64,000 bases of DNA from Magnetococcus marinus MC-1 (lineage in GTDB: Bacteria; Pseudomonadota; Magnetococcia; Magnetococcales; Magnetococcaceae): NCBI RefSeq assembly GCF_000014865.1, contig NC_008576.1, positions 4,245,001 through 4,309,000 on the forward strand, given 5' to 3'. The stretch's first letter is position 1. Each line of letters begins with the position of its first letter. The notes below the pieces were generated by a model. It had not been told where the DNA came from. It made no database searches and saw only the letters and a list, made by a program, of their open reading frames with translations. Shown here in pieces: positions 1-8,941 of this stretch. A program made the position numbers and the translations under genes.

Positions 1-2668
1 AGCCATCCACCAAGGGCATCTGTATATCCATCAAGATCAGGTCCACTGGCTGCCCGGATTTAACGTAGCGCTCAGCCTCTTCTCCATTGATGGCATAGAT
101 CAGTTCGTGGGATGTACGGGAGAGATAGGCCTGAATTAAATTTTGGTTATCCACAGAGTCCTCCGCCAGCAAAATGCGTAAAGTCTGACGGGTTAAACTC
201 TGCGTTTCTGTTACCACCTCTTGTGCAGGTTCTTCACCAATTTGGCAAGGCATGGACAAGGTAAAGCAACTGCCCTTTTGTACCTGACTCTGCACCGCGA
301 GACGCCCCCCCATAAGCTGAGCCAAACGCTGAGAGATGGTCAAACCCAGCCCACTGCCACCAAAACGACGGGCCATACTGGAATCTGCTTGGGCAAACAT
401 ATCAAAAATGGTGTTTATGTGCTCCTTGGGAATACCAATTCCACTATCCTCGACCTCAATGCGTAAGCGCTCTACCGCTTCATCTAACCAAACACGCACA
501 CAAACCTGTCCCACTTCGGTAAATTTTATGGCATTTCCCACCAAATTGATCAGGATCTGACGCAAACGCGGCGCATCCCCCACCAAATAGTTGGGGGTAT
601 TGGGATTCATCTCCAAGACCATCTCCAGCTTCTTTTTGGCCGCGGCATAGCCCATAACTTCACAGGTTTCACGCATTAATTCATGGAGATCATAACGCTC
701 TTCGGTCAGTTCCAGACGGCCCGACTCAATACGGGTAAGATCCAAAATGGCGTTAATCACGTCCAACAACGCTGTACCCGAGCTGCGCAAACTCCGCACA
801 TAACGCTGCTGCTCTTCACTCAAAGGGGTCTCCAGCAGCAGCTCGGTCATACCAATAACCGTGTTCATTGGGGTACGGATCTCATGGGACATGGCCGCTA
901 AAAACTCACTCTTGGCTTGACTGGCCTGCTGCGCCTGTCGCATCGCCTGCTGTAGCGCTGCTTCATTCTCTTTTTTAGCTGTAATATCCGTGGCTAACCC
1001 AACTACTCTGACTACCTGCCCCTGCTCCTCAATGGGATAACCTCGGTTATGTATCCAGCGCAATTGGCCATCATCCCCCCGCACAATACGGTACTCCTGA
1101 TCAAAACCATCCGCATGGCTTGTGCTTTGGAGGAGCGCCTCTTCGACCCGCGCACGATCCTCCGGGTGGATCGACTGCGACCAGAGGTTAATATCTTGCT
1201 CCAGCGCCTGTACCGAATAGCCCCACACCTTTTCAAACGCTGGATTGACATAGAGTATGCGGTGCCCATGGGCACTGGTGATCCAGAAGACATCCTCCAA
1301 GGTCTCGGCCATCTCGCGAAAACGCAGCTCACTCTGGGCCAGCTCCTGCTGGGCCTGTCGGTTGGAAGTAACGTCATCAAATACCGCGACCACCTCACCA
1401 TTTTCTAAACGGTAGACATAGTTTTCCACCCACTGTGTAATGCGTTGGTCGCTATATTGGGTTAATGGTAAATGTTCCGGCACGCCGCTGTGCCATACCC
1501 GCTTAAAAAGATCCAGCAGCCCCATCGCCCGGATGCCCGGAAAAATCTCCGTGACCCGCTTTCCCAATATACTCTCGCGGTCGAGTTTGGTAAAAACCGT
1601 GCTCGCCTTATTAAAGCCACGAATAATAAAATCATCGCCATTATCTATGGCTTCATAAATGGCCACCCCGCTGCCCATATTGTCGAACAGGTTACGAAAT
1701 TTCTCTTCACTGGCCGCCAAAGCCCCACGCAGTGCCTCGCTCTGACTGGTATCAATTAAAATGCCCTGCACCCGTGGGCCATTGGCCCCTTCCACCCGTT
1801 CACAGCGGTGCAGCACCTGCAACACCCCACCGGTTTCGCGATGAATGCGGTGCTCCATCTGGACTTGATTTTGCTGCTGTTGACTGAGACGATCCAACAT
1901 CTCTAACACAGACTGTTGCTGGGGCTGTGGAACCAACCCCAACAGGCGCTCCACCGGTAGAGGTGCCTCATCAACCTTCACCCCCAACAGCTGGCAGAGC
2001 CCCTGGGACCACTCCATATGTTCAATGGCGACATCGCTACTCCAGCTCCCCATATGGGCTACCAATTGTGCTTTGACCAGCGCCTGTTGACTCTCGCGTA
2101 TCATATTTTCCGCGCGCTGCCGTGCTGCCAACTCTTGGTTGAGCGGCGCGATGGCAAAACGGGTCATAATCCACCAAACCGTTAGGGCAAATAGTCCCGA
2201 TATCAGACTGGAGACCACCCCCATGTAGAGGGTCATGGTACGCAGTCGGTCATTGATCATGCTTAAATTATGGGTAACTTCCAGGGTTATGAGCTGACGC
2301 CCATCTACGGTTATTGCGCTTTTATGGACATACATATCACCCTGCAACGCGCCCGCTTGATAATGAACCAACTCAAACCCGTTGGGAGAGATCGCCCGTA
2401 TGGCCAAAATTTCTGAGTGAGCCTGCCCCCACATTTCAAGGTTGCGCTTGATCTGAGCAAGGTCACCACGGATGGCGGCTTCCTGCAACGTAGCACCGAG
2501 CAAGGCAAGCTGGGCTTTGATGCTACCATGCAGATCCTCACGCATATCCTGTTGATATTTTCCGGTAATGACCCACAACTGGGTCAGCAACAACAGCAAC
2601 AATGCCCCAGCGAATAAAATCAACGGCCTGGAGTTACGGAGATTTGTATGGACATTGATATGCGCCAT
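1..2668 (-). CDS. Hybrid sensor histidine kinase, 3' end beyond the window
   Basis: Membrane-bound hybrid histidine kinase, cut by the left edge. From the start at 2668 I read a hydrophobic segment at about residues 15-33, a periplasmic stretch and a second membrane segment at about 150-172. PAS-like domains follow, with two typical PAS/PAC tails, then a HisKA helix with the phosphoacceptor His595 in a SHEIRTPMN motif. The ATPase domain carries the N, G1 (DSGIGI) and G2 (GGSGLGL) boxes. A receiver domain ends eight residues after its likely phospho-Asp881 (LMDIQMP). The ATG overlaps the stop codon of the upstream PhnD-like gene by one base (TAATG), so the two are almost certainly translated together. 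The kinase presumably reads the state of that binding protein. The kinase call is secure; the ligand is unknown. Confidence 0.93.
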   Translation of the reverse strand, partial: MAHINVHTNLRNSRPLILFAGALLLLLLTQLWVITGKYQQDMREDLHGSIKAQLALLGATLQEAAIRGDLAQIKRNLEMWGQAHSEILAIRAISPNGFELVHYQAGALQGDMYVHKSAITVDGRQLITLEVTHNLSMINDRLRTMTLYMGVVSSLISGLFALTVWWIMTRFAIAPLNQELAARQRAENMIRESQQALVKAQLVAHMGSWSSDVAIEHMEWSQGLCQLLGVKVDEAPLPVERLLGLVPQPQQQSVLEMLDRLSQQQQNQVQMEHRIHRETGGVLQVLHRCERVEGANGPRVQGILIDTSQSEALRGALAASEEKFRNLFDNMGSGVAIYEAIDNGDDFIIRGFNKASTVFTKLDRESILGKRVTEIFPGIRAMGLLDLFKRVWHSGVPEHLPLTQYSDQRITQWVENYVYRLENGEVVAVFDDVTSNRQAQQELAQSELRFREMAETLEDVFWITSAHGHRILYVNPAFEKVWGYSVQALEQDINLWSQSIHPEDRARVEEALLQSTSHADGFDQEYRIVRGDDGQLRWIHNRGYPIEEQGQVVRVVGLATDITAKKENEAALQQAMRQAQQASQAKSEFLAAMSHEIRTPMNTVIGMTELLLETPLSEEQQRYVRSLRSSGTALLDVINAILDLTRIESGRLELTEERYDLHELMRETCEVMGYAAAKKKLEMVLEMNPNTPNYLVGDAPRLRQILINLVGNAIKFTEVGQVCVRVWLDEAVERLRIEVEDSGIGIPKEHINTIFDMFAQADSSMARRFGGSGLGLTISQRLAQLMGGRLAVQSQVQKGSCFTLSMPCQIGEEPAQEVVTETQSLTRQTLRILLAEDSVDNQNLIQAYLSRTSHELIYAINGEEAERYVKSGQPVDLILMDIQMPLVDG

Positions 2669-3522
2669 TAGGGTTGCCCCCGCTGCGGTATGGGTACGGA
2701 AAGCAGTCTACGCAATCCATCAAAATCGGCATCCGTCACTGGCCCCAAACCCGTAATGTTCGGTTTAAGCGGTTTTAATATTAGGGTGTCTAGGGTTCCG
2801 CTCCCTATTTTCGCCAAGGCCGCTTTAACCGCTTCGATGTGCGCATTGGGCAAGGTGGCACGTGCGACGAGTACATGGTTAGGTACAGCGGGGGAACGCG
2901 CCAACACACGCAGCCCCCAAGCCGCGTATTGGTGATAGGTGCTCTCTTTGGTGGCTCCGGCATCAAACAGGCCGGTCAATACACCGTAGACGACATTAAG
3001 GTGGTTATTGACATGTTGGAAACCACCCAGATCAACCTTTTTCACGCCTGCTTGTTGGAGCATTTTTAAAGGGATAAGATGGCTCATGGTGGAGTCCACA
3101 TCGCCAAATGCCATGCGTTTACCGCGTAGGTCGGCCAAACTTTGTAGCGATGCTTTTTCATAGGTAAAGATTACACCATGGTAGGCGTTTTCACCATTAA
3201 CCCGCAGTTGGGCCAGCAGGCGTGGTTGCGTAAAATCATGCACCAATTTAATGTAGGGATAGGGGCCAAGATAGGCGATATCAATCTGGTTATCCACGAG
3301 ATTTTTTAAATGTTCTGCATAATTGGCGGCCACATGAAATTGCACAGGCCGTTGTAGTTCATGCATTAAGAAGGTGATGAGGGGTTGAAAACGTTTATGT
3401 AGCTCTGTGGCAGGCAAGAAGGGGTGCACACCGAATATAAGCGGCGTCTGGGCCAGCGAGGGTGTTGCCAACAGTAGGTTGAGCAAACCACACAGCAGTG
3501 CCATCCACAAACGACTGACCAT
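2668..3522 (-). CDS. PhnD-like periplasmic phosphate/phosphonate-type binding protein
   Basis: Secreted solute-binding protein of the PhnD/PBP2 type, 284 residues. It has a signal peptide ending near LATPSLA-Q, then the family's opening (FGVHPFLPATELHKRFQPL) and the DIAYLGPYPYI stretch that contacts the oxyanion ligand in PhnD relatives. The ATG at 3522 has AGGAG seven bases upstream; a TTG one codon earlier is less likely. No ABC permease or ATPase gene is nearby. Instead the stop codon overlaps the start of a hybrid histidine kinase. I infer that it works as the sensing partner of that kinase rather than in uptake. The ligand cannot be told from sequence. Confidence 0.85.
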   Translation of the reverse strand: MVSRLWMALLCGLLNLLLATPSLAQTPLIFGVHPFLPATELHKRFQPLITFLMHELQRPVQFHVAANYAEHLKNLVDNQIDIAYLGPYPYIKLVHDFTQPRLLAQLRVNGENAYHGVIFTYEKASLQSLADLRGKRMAFGDVDSTMSHLIPLKMLQQAGVKKVDLGGFQHVNNHLNVVYGVLTGLFDAGATKESTYHQYAAWGLRVLARSPAVPNHVLVARATLPNAHIEAVKAALAKIGSGTLDTLILKPLKPNITGLGPVTDADFDGLRRLLSVPIPQRGQP

Positions 3523-3613
3523 CAACGTGCTCCTATTTGGTGCCTTCGTAGTAACCAGACTACGTTAGTTTAGAAGGATTTAAAAGAGCTTCATGCGTTG
3601 GGGTCGGATCAAC

Positions 3614-4516
3614 CTATCGGATCAAGGGCTGTTTTGGGTTGTTTTCTAAAAGCTGCTGCAAACGAATAAGGTCCAGCCAACCATCTTTTTTACGGGTTGG
3701 GGTACGCAGGTAGAAGGCGGGGTGGTAGGAGGCCAGCACGGGAATACCGCGCCAGCTGTGTTCATGGCGGCGGATTGCGGCCACGCTATCGGTACTACCC
3801 AGCAGGCTTTGTATGGCGAAGCGGCCTAGGGCGAAGATTACTTTAGGGGAAATCACTTCGAGCTGTTGGTGGAGGTAGCCTTGGCAGAGCGCCACTTCGT
3901 GGGTTTGGGGGTTACGGTTGCCTGGGGGGCGACATTTTACGACGTTGGCGATATAGACATGCTCACGTTGCAGGCCGATGGTTGCCATCATGCGGTCCAG
4001 CAGTTGACCGGCGGGGCCGACAAAGGGTTGTCCGATGCGGTCTTCTTCGGCTCCTGGGGCTTCGCCCACAAACACCACGGGGGCATCGGGATGACCGATA
4101 CCGGGCACGGCCTGTGTGCGGGTACGGCAGAGGTCGCAGCGTTGGCAGGCTTGACAGTGTTGGGCGATATGTTCTAGGGCAGCGGCTTTACCGGCAGGCA
4201 GGTTAAGGGGTTGTGGTGGGGTGACAATGGGGGTCTCATCCGGTTTATGGGCGGGTGCGACGGGTTGGGGCAGGCGGGGCCGTTTGGCTGGGGCGGCTGC
4301 GACTGTGGGGTAGGCGGCCTGCTGTGACGGTGCATACCCAGCGGTTTGGGATTGGGCATGTGGGGTAATGGAGGGTGTACGCCACGCTTGGGCGGGTGCG
4401 CTATCGAACTGTTGTTGTATGAGTTCGAGAGTGGGCATGTCACCATAGAGCATGGGCACGCCGGAGGTTTCCAGGTAGCCGAATGCGGCGATCCAGTCAT
4501 GGGCAGTTGGGGTCAT
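3614..4516 (-). CDS. Uracil-DNA glycosylase, 4Fe-4S family 4 type
   Basis: DNA repair enzyme that removes uracil from DNA. The catalytic domain fills the C-terminal two thirds: cysteines in CQACQRCDLC, motif 1 GEAPGAEEDRIGQPFVGPAG, then NVVKCRPPGNRNP, another Cys in EVALCQGY, and the C-terminal HPAFYLR motif. These match the iron-sulfur UDG family related to the phage SPO1 polymerase N-terminal domain. The first 100 residues or so are a low-complexity, Pro/Ala/Gln-rich linker, longer than in compact family members. I chose the ATG at 4516 (MTPTAHDW) because the longer frame would run into the tRNA promoter region. It is divergent from the tRNA-Val gene. Family 4 versus 5 assignment rests on the GEAPG..ED motif. 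Confidence 0.9.
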   Translation of the reverse strand: MTPTAHDWIAAFGYLETSGVPMLYGDMPTLELIQQQFDSAPAQAWRTPSITPHAQSQTAGYAPSQQAAYPTVAAAPAKRPRLPQPVAPAHKPDETPIVTPPQPLNLPAGKAAALEHIAQHCQACQRCDLCRTRTQAVPGIGHPDAPVVFVGEAPGAEEDRIGQPFVGPAGQLLDRMMATIGLQREHVYIANVVKCRPPGNRNPQTHEVALCQGYLHQQLEVISPKVIFALGRFAIQSLLGSTDSVAAIRRHEHSWRGIPVLASYHPAFYLRTPTRKKDGWLDLIRLQQLLENNPKQPLIR

Positions 4517-4546
4517 AGGGTATACCGTCCGATACGCATTTTTTCT

Positions 4547-4576
4547 TTGACAAGGTAGCACGATTTTGGGTATAAA
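4547..4576 (+). promoter_or_regulatory. Promoter of the tRNA-Val gene
   Basis: Sigma-70-type promoter: TTGACA at 4547-4552, an 18-base spacer and TATAAA at 4571-4576. It would start transcription about 20 bases before the mature tRNA. Confidence 0.8.
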
Positions 4577-4601
4577 TCACGCTCCTTGAATCAGGCACAA
4601 G

Positions 4602-4676
4602 GGGCGATTAGCTCAGCGGGAGAGCACTGCCTTCACACGGCAGGGGTCACTGGTTCAATCCCAGTATCGCCCACCA
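4602..4676 (+). tRNA. tRNA-Val (anticodon CAC)
   Basis: Full cloverleaf with encoded CCA. The acceptor stem is GGGCGAT/ATCGCCC, the D arm GCTC-AGCGGGA-GAGC, the anticodon stem CTGCC/GGCAG with loop TTCACAC, and the T arm CTGG-TTCAATC-CCAG. The anticodon CAC reads the valine codon GTG. The gene stands alone, between its own promoter and a terminator hairpin. Confidence 0.96.
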
Positions 4677-4691
4677 TTTTTCAAGTATTTA

Positions 4692-4726
4692 CAGGCGGTT
4701 GAACACCACGTTCAATCGCCTGTTTT
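4692..4726 (+). terminator. Rho-independent terminator of tRNA-Val
   Basis: Arms CAGGCGGTTGAAC (4692-4704) and GTTCAATCGCCTG (4710-4722) pair except for one G-T position, with a five-base loop, followed by TTTT. Confidence 0.8.
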
Positions 4727-4923
4727 GCATTTAGCACGGACGTAACCTTAGCGTTACCGTGGGAGCGGAGATTGAGGTTTTCTCCTCTCTTGCCAAAAGA
4801 ACGACGGCAGCCCTTGCATGCTGTGACCCTGACCAAACCTAATCGTTTTTCCCTAAATTATACGATTAGCATTTGATCTATCGCTCTTATTTGTCGCGTG
4901 CTACCCATTTTATGGCGCGATGC

Positions 4924-4955
4924 TCACGCACACCAATGGCCATTGGTGTGCGTGA
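4924..4955. repeat. Perfect 32-base palindrome
   Basis: Sixteen bases (4924-4939, TCACGCACACCAATGG) are followed directly by their exact reverse complement (4940-4955). A second small inverted repeat, CTAACC-AGA-GGTTAG, follows within a few bases. The stretch 4727-5106 between the tRNA terminator and the radical SAM gene holds no convincing gene. A loop-less palindrome this long suits a protein-binding site or a cruciform better than a terminator, and there is no T tract. Confidence 0.75.
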
Positions 4956-5106
4956 CACCTAACCAGAGGTTAGATATGACTGCTTAACTCTACTTCAGAA
5001 TGCCCCTAATAAGGGGGGGAATACCGAGCTGTGACGGTGTGGTCGGGCAGTATATCGCCCACGGGCCCTCTTGCACGGTCAAAATACCCCGTGGACGATC
5101 CACCGA

Positions 5107-6099
5107 CTACTGGGTTAAATTTTTTAAAAACCGCTCCTGCCAGCTGTTCTGGCGGCTCCAGCGGATGCCCGCTGAATCACATACCCGACATACACCCGCT
5201 GGGCGATCATTCCTCAATAAAGCACGACGCAACGCACCAAATGCCGCCCCGTTCCATATCTCCATCAATGGCTGATCCTTAATGTTGCCCAACGCTTCAT
5301 GGATATAGTGATCCGAACAACAGCGCCCTACCCGACCATCCGACGTAATGGTCATGCTGTAAAAGGGATTGTCACATAAACCCAACGGCGAACGCTGCCG
5401 CTCATGATCCCCCAAATTGTTAGGAGCCGAACCCCCTCGGTTGGTCAAAACCTCCGTAGCCAAGCGGCGGTTAACATTGTAGACAAAATCCACCGGCTGA
5501 CCCTGAGCCGAATGTCGCGATCCCTGATACTGAACACGCCCCTGCTGCGCATACGCCTGCAAAACCTCCTCCTCAAACCGCTTGATAGGCTCAGGCAATG
5601 GAGCCTCTAAATCATCGTTATACAAATTTAAATTGATCATATTTAAACCCGCTTCCAACAATGGACGCCCCGTCTTTGGCGTCAACGCCTGCCCATTGGT
5701 GGTAATCATCAACCACGCCTGGGGCAGCTTCTCCCGCGCATAGGCCACATAACGCGGAAAATCCTTCACAATCAACGGTTCATTGCTTAAATAAAAGGCG
5801 ATTCGCCCCCCATAGTTGATCTCCGCCAGTTGATCAATCACCTTGGCATACACCTCAAAGGGCATGGTAATATCTGGTCGCTCATCCGCGCCCTTAACCG
5901 CCGGACAAAAACGACACACCGTACTGTTACAACGGGTACGCAACTCAATATATAACTCATGAAAAATCGGTGCCGTACCATCCTTGGGCAAATCTTGACG
6001 ATAAGGCCGATAGACATACCATAAAAACAACCGTTGCAACCAAACAGGCGCGGCTTTATAGAGCCGCATCATATAGTAATCAAACACTTTGGCTTTCAT
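5107..6099 (-). CDS. Radical SAM/SPASM domain protein
   Basis: Predicted radical S-adenosylmethionine enzyme, 330 residues from the ATG at 6099, which has AGGG nine bases upstream. The cluster-binding loop reads RCNSTVCRFCP, that is C-x4-C-x2-C, one residue longer than the usual C-x3-C-x2-C. A SPASM-like C-terminal region follows: LCDNPFYSMTITSDGRVGRCC and GVCRVCDSAG, which would hold an additional iron-sulfur cluster. SPASM proteins often modify peptides or act in cofactor or polysaccharide-linked pathways. No precursor peptide gene is visible beside it, so the substrate is unknown. It stands alone on the minus strand with a long AT/GC-mixed region upstream. Confidence 0.85.
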   Translation of the reverse strand: MKAKVFDYYMMRLYKAAPVWLQRLFLWYVYRPYRQDLPKDGTAPIFHELYIELRTRCNSTVCRFCPAVKGADERPDITMPFEVYAKVIDQLAEINYGGRIAFYLSNEPLIVKDFPRYVAYAREKLPQAWLMITTNGQALTPKTGRPLLEAGLNMINLNLYNDDLEAPLPEPIKRFEEEVLQAYAQQGRVQYQGSRHSAQGQPVDFVYNVNRRLATEVLTNRGGSAPNNLGDHERQRSPLGLCDNPFYSMTITSDGRVGRCCSDHYIHEALGNIKDQPLMEIWNGAAFGALRRALLRNDRPAGVCRVCDSAGIRWSRQNSWQERFLKNLTQ

Positions 6100-6678
6100 T
6101 TTATACATCCCTAAAACACCACATTCGCCAGAAACTTCTAAACGCCCCACCCGTTAGAGGATTGACCGCTTAGAGCAGCACCCCCCAACACCATCGGCCC
6201 TTCTCTTACCCCAATTAAGGGGGTATCCTCGGCATTATCACCACTAACACCTTAACAAAACAAAGAAAATATAAATCTACCCTAATGCCAGCCGGGATAA
6301 AAGGAAACCGCGCGGCTTGTTATCCTTTTCCCTCAACAAACACCCGACCCGCAGCGGGTTGTCCTGTTGTATGGCGGAATATGCCTTCTCCCCCAAGACT
6401 GGACGGCTCATGCCCATTTCTAACCGACCTGATCACAGCCCCCCCCACCCGCCCACGCTGCCAGCTCTGCTTAGATTCCATGCTGCTACAAGGGGTTGAC
6501 ACTCCACAGCCAACCCCGTTACCAGGCTCCTCATTTTCCCCACCACAGCATCCCTTGCAAAAACCCCATGATGCCTGCTTAGCACTTGAAATCTCTCCTA
6601 TTTAGGCTTATGTTAAAAACCTGCGATGTGATAATCGGTGCCTAATGACCACGGCACTTAAACCCAACGGAGTCATCC
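6100..6678. other. Intergenic region, no gene recognised
   Basis: About 580 bases between the divergent radical SAM gene and the tandem-repeat gene. Open frames here are Pro/Arg-rich, without a ribosome site or recognisable protein. It must carry both promoters. I saw only weak inverted repeats, for example GGATAA...TTATCC around 6293-6325. Confidence 0.5.
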
Positions 6679-7548
6679 ATGCCAACCCGAATCTTGGTTA
6701 ACGCTACCCCCAACAATATCCATATCCTCCGCATGGATGCAGAGAGCTTGGTGGAACTTGCCGAAAGTAAAACCGATTTTTCCTACCGTGTGCGCAACCG
6801 TGCAGAGCTTGAGCGGGAATATGGTGGTATTGAGTTCATCCCTGCCGCCATTCGCTCCATGATGGATGCCGAGGGTGGCTTGGTGGAGTACACCGACCTG
6901 CACGGCCACGACATTCAAAGCCCACAGGACCGCGCCCCGACCGAAACCGATCTGGCTGCCCACTGGATAGAAAAAGCCCTGCCCAACCATAAACTGTTTG
7001 CTGATATGCCTGCTGTCGAAGCGTGGTTGGCAACCCTCAGCGACGCTGATCAAGCCCCCTTGCGCGAAGCGTGGGATCGCTTTAAACAAAAACAAGCCTC
7101 TGGTGAACTGGCAACGGGTGGACATTGGGACTATCTCATGATTACCGCCGCACCCGGTGCCATCGCGTTTCAACTGCTGGACACCCAGGCCCTGATCGAG
7201 CTTGCCGAAAAACGCACCGGCTTTGATTATGTGAGCCTTGGCCGTGAAGCCCTGGAGCGGGAGTTTGGTGGCGAAGCCTTTGTGCCCCCCGTTTTCCAAT
7301 CCATCCTAGCATCTGGCAACCATGTCATCGAATATGAGGATCTGCATGGTCACACCGTGCGGGCCGATCCTGACGAAGCACCGCCACCCCAAGATTTGGC
7401 CGCGCGCTGGCTGGAACATGATCTAAAGTTGGTCAAGGTTGTTACCAACATCGCCGATGCCGAACAGTGGATCCAAAACCACCACGGTCCTGCTAAAGAA
7501 GAACTGCTCGCCGCTTGGAGCAAAGAGAAGCCCTTTCTCTCCGCCTAA
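6679..7548 (+). CDS. Protein of unknown function with internal tandem duplication
   Basis: 289 residues, no signal peptide or membrane segment, rather acidic. Two related halves are visible. Residues of about 15-105 contain ESLVELAESKTDF, ELEREYGG, VEYTDLHGHDI and DLAAHWIEKAL. Residues of about 165-255 contain QALIELAEKRTGFDY, ALEREFGG, IEYEDLHGHTV and DLAARWLEHDL. Each half is followed by a short helical tail with an alternating acidic and Trp pattern. The shared DLHGH box has the look of a functional or metal-binding site, but that is only an impression. GGAG lies eight bases before the ATG. I do not recognise the family. Confidence 0.75.
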   Translation: MPTRILVNATPNNIHILRMDAESLVELAESKTDFSYRVRNRAELEREYGGIEFIPAAIRSMMDAEGGLVEYTDLHGHDIQSPQDRAPTETDLAAHWIEKALPNHKLFADMPAVEAWLATLSDADQAPLREAWDRFKQKQASGELATGGHWDYLMITAAPGAIAFQLLDTQALIELAEKRTGFDYVSLGREALEREFGGEAFVPPVFQSILASGNHVIEYEDLHGHTVRADPDEAPPPQDLAARWLEHDLKLVKVVTNIADAEQWIQNHHGPAKEELLAAWSKEKPFLSA

Positions 7549-7561
7549 TGCCCAGACCTTC

Positions 7562-7599
7562 CCCCCTCTATGCCATGACAACCCTAGGTATAGAGGGGG
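7562..7599. other. Stem-loop between convergent genes
   Basis: CCCCCTCTAT (7562-7571) pairs perfectly with ATAGAGGGGG (7590-7599) around an 18-base loop. It lies just past the stop codon of the tandem-repeat gene. There is no T tract, so it may be a 3'-end stabiliser or a weak terminator. The rest of 7600-7751 shows nothing. Confidence 0.5.
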
Positions 7600-7751
7600 T
7601 ATCCCCAGCAACAGCCCCCGCCGCACACCACCGCGCTGCCAACCTAACGCTTGATAGGCTCGCCACATGCCCTAGACGCCGCACCCAACCTAACCACGGC
7701 GGTCGAGGGCGCCCTTCATGCAAAAGCCGCCCCTAAGCCGACCACGCCGCG

Positions 7752-8792
7752 CTATCCGTGGCTGGATTCCCCGTAGCGTGCCTTAATCTCCAGTGCTTCA
7801 GGCAAGGTTTTAAGAAACACCGGCACCAAACTGGGATCAAAATGGGTGCCAGCATCCTTTTCAATAATCTCCACCGCCTTCTCCACCGACCACGCCTTTT
7901 TATAGGGACGCTCGGAGGTGAGCGCATCAAACACGTCGGCAATGGCGACGATCCGGCCTGCCAGGGGAATCTGCTCCCCCCGCAGACCGTGCGGATAACC
8001 GCTACCATCCCACTTTTCATGATGGGTCAAGGAGATCTCTTTAGAGAGGCTCATCAGCTCCGAATCATGGTCCCCAATAATCTCAGCCCCCATCACCGGG
8101 TGTCTGCGCATCACGAGCCACTCTTCATCATCCAACTTACCGGGTTTGAGCAAAACATGATCGGGGATGCCGATCTTGCCAATATCGTGCATGGGGGCCG
8201 CATTAAATACCAACTCAGTCCATTGCGCCGAGATGTTTAAAGCCTCTGCCATCAGCCGGGCATAGTGGCTCATACGGATCACATGTAGGCCGGTCTCATT
8301 ATCCTTAAACTCCGCCGCACGACCCAACCGGCGAATAATCTCCAACCGAGTCTGCACCAACTGCTCGGTGCGTACCTGCACCATACGCTCCAGCTCCCGC
8401 TGCTGATCGTACAACGCCAACTGGGTGCGCACCCTAAGCTCTACAATGGGTGGACTGATGGGCTTGGTAATATAATCCACCGCCCCCAGCTGCAACCCCT
8501 CTAACTCATCCTCTACCGTCGCTTTGGCGGTGACAAAAATCACCGGTATGTGGGCGGTTATGGGGTCCGCTTTAAGCCGTCGGCACACCTCATAGCCATC
8601 CATGCCGGGCATCATCACATCCAACAAAATCATGTCGGGGCGCGGCTCCATGGCTGCAATACGCAGCGCCTTTTCCCCATTGAGCGCCGCCTTAACGCGG
8701 TAGCAGCTGCGTAGCACGCCGGAGAGAACTTCAATATTTTCTGGGGTATCATCCACCACCAATAGCGTGGCCTTTTCCACCAATTCGCCCAT
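7752..8792 (-). CDS. Response regulator with HD-GYP c-di-GMP phosphodiesterase domain
   Basis: 346 residues, cytoplasmic. An N-terminal receiver (residues 8-125) has phospho-Asp58 in MILLDVMMPGMDGYE and the conserved Lys in ITKPIS. A short coiled linker leads to an HD-GYP domain with the metal pair His202-Asp203 (HDIGKIGIPDHVLLKPG), HHEKWDGSGYPHGL and ADVFDALTSERPYK. Such proteins hydrolyse cyclic di-GMP under phosphorylation control. Start at 8792 with GGAG seven bases upstream. It lies 149 bases downstream of the giant sensor kinase on the same strand, which makes that kinase the obvious phosphodonor candidate, by inference. Confidence 0.94.
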   Translation of the reverse strand: MGELVEKATLLVVDDTPENIEVLSGVLRSCYRVKAALNGEKALRIAAMEPRPDMILLDVMMPGMDGYEVCRRLKADPITAHIPVIFVTAKATVEDELEGLQLGAVDYITKPISPPIVELRVRTQLALYDQQRELERMVQVRTEQLVQTRLEIIRRLGRAAEFKDNETGLHVIRMSHYARLMAEALNISAQWTELVFNAAPMHDIGKIGIPDHVLLKPGKLDDEEWLVMRRHPVMGAEIIGDHDSELMSLSKEISLTHHEKWDGSGYPHGLRGEQIPLAGRIVAIADVFDALTSERPYKKAWSVEKAVEIIEKDAGTHFDPSLVPVFLKTLPEALEIKARYGESSHG

Positions 8793-8941
8793 CTGTCGTC
8801 TCCTTTTTCACCCTTGCTACGCCTTTGCGCACCAATCCCGCATCGCCCCAAACCCAACCCAGCAGACCGCACCCACCTTCGGCAAACCAGCCTAGCCAGT
8901 CAACCACCCCCATGAACCCCGTTATGCCACAGGCTACCAGC

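Noticed and set aside
6285-6605. Open frame of 106 codons in the gap before the tandem-repeat gene
   Set aside because: Pro/Cys/Ser-rich, no ribosome site, no recognisable pattern; looks like chance in GC-biased non-coding DNA.
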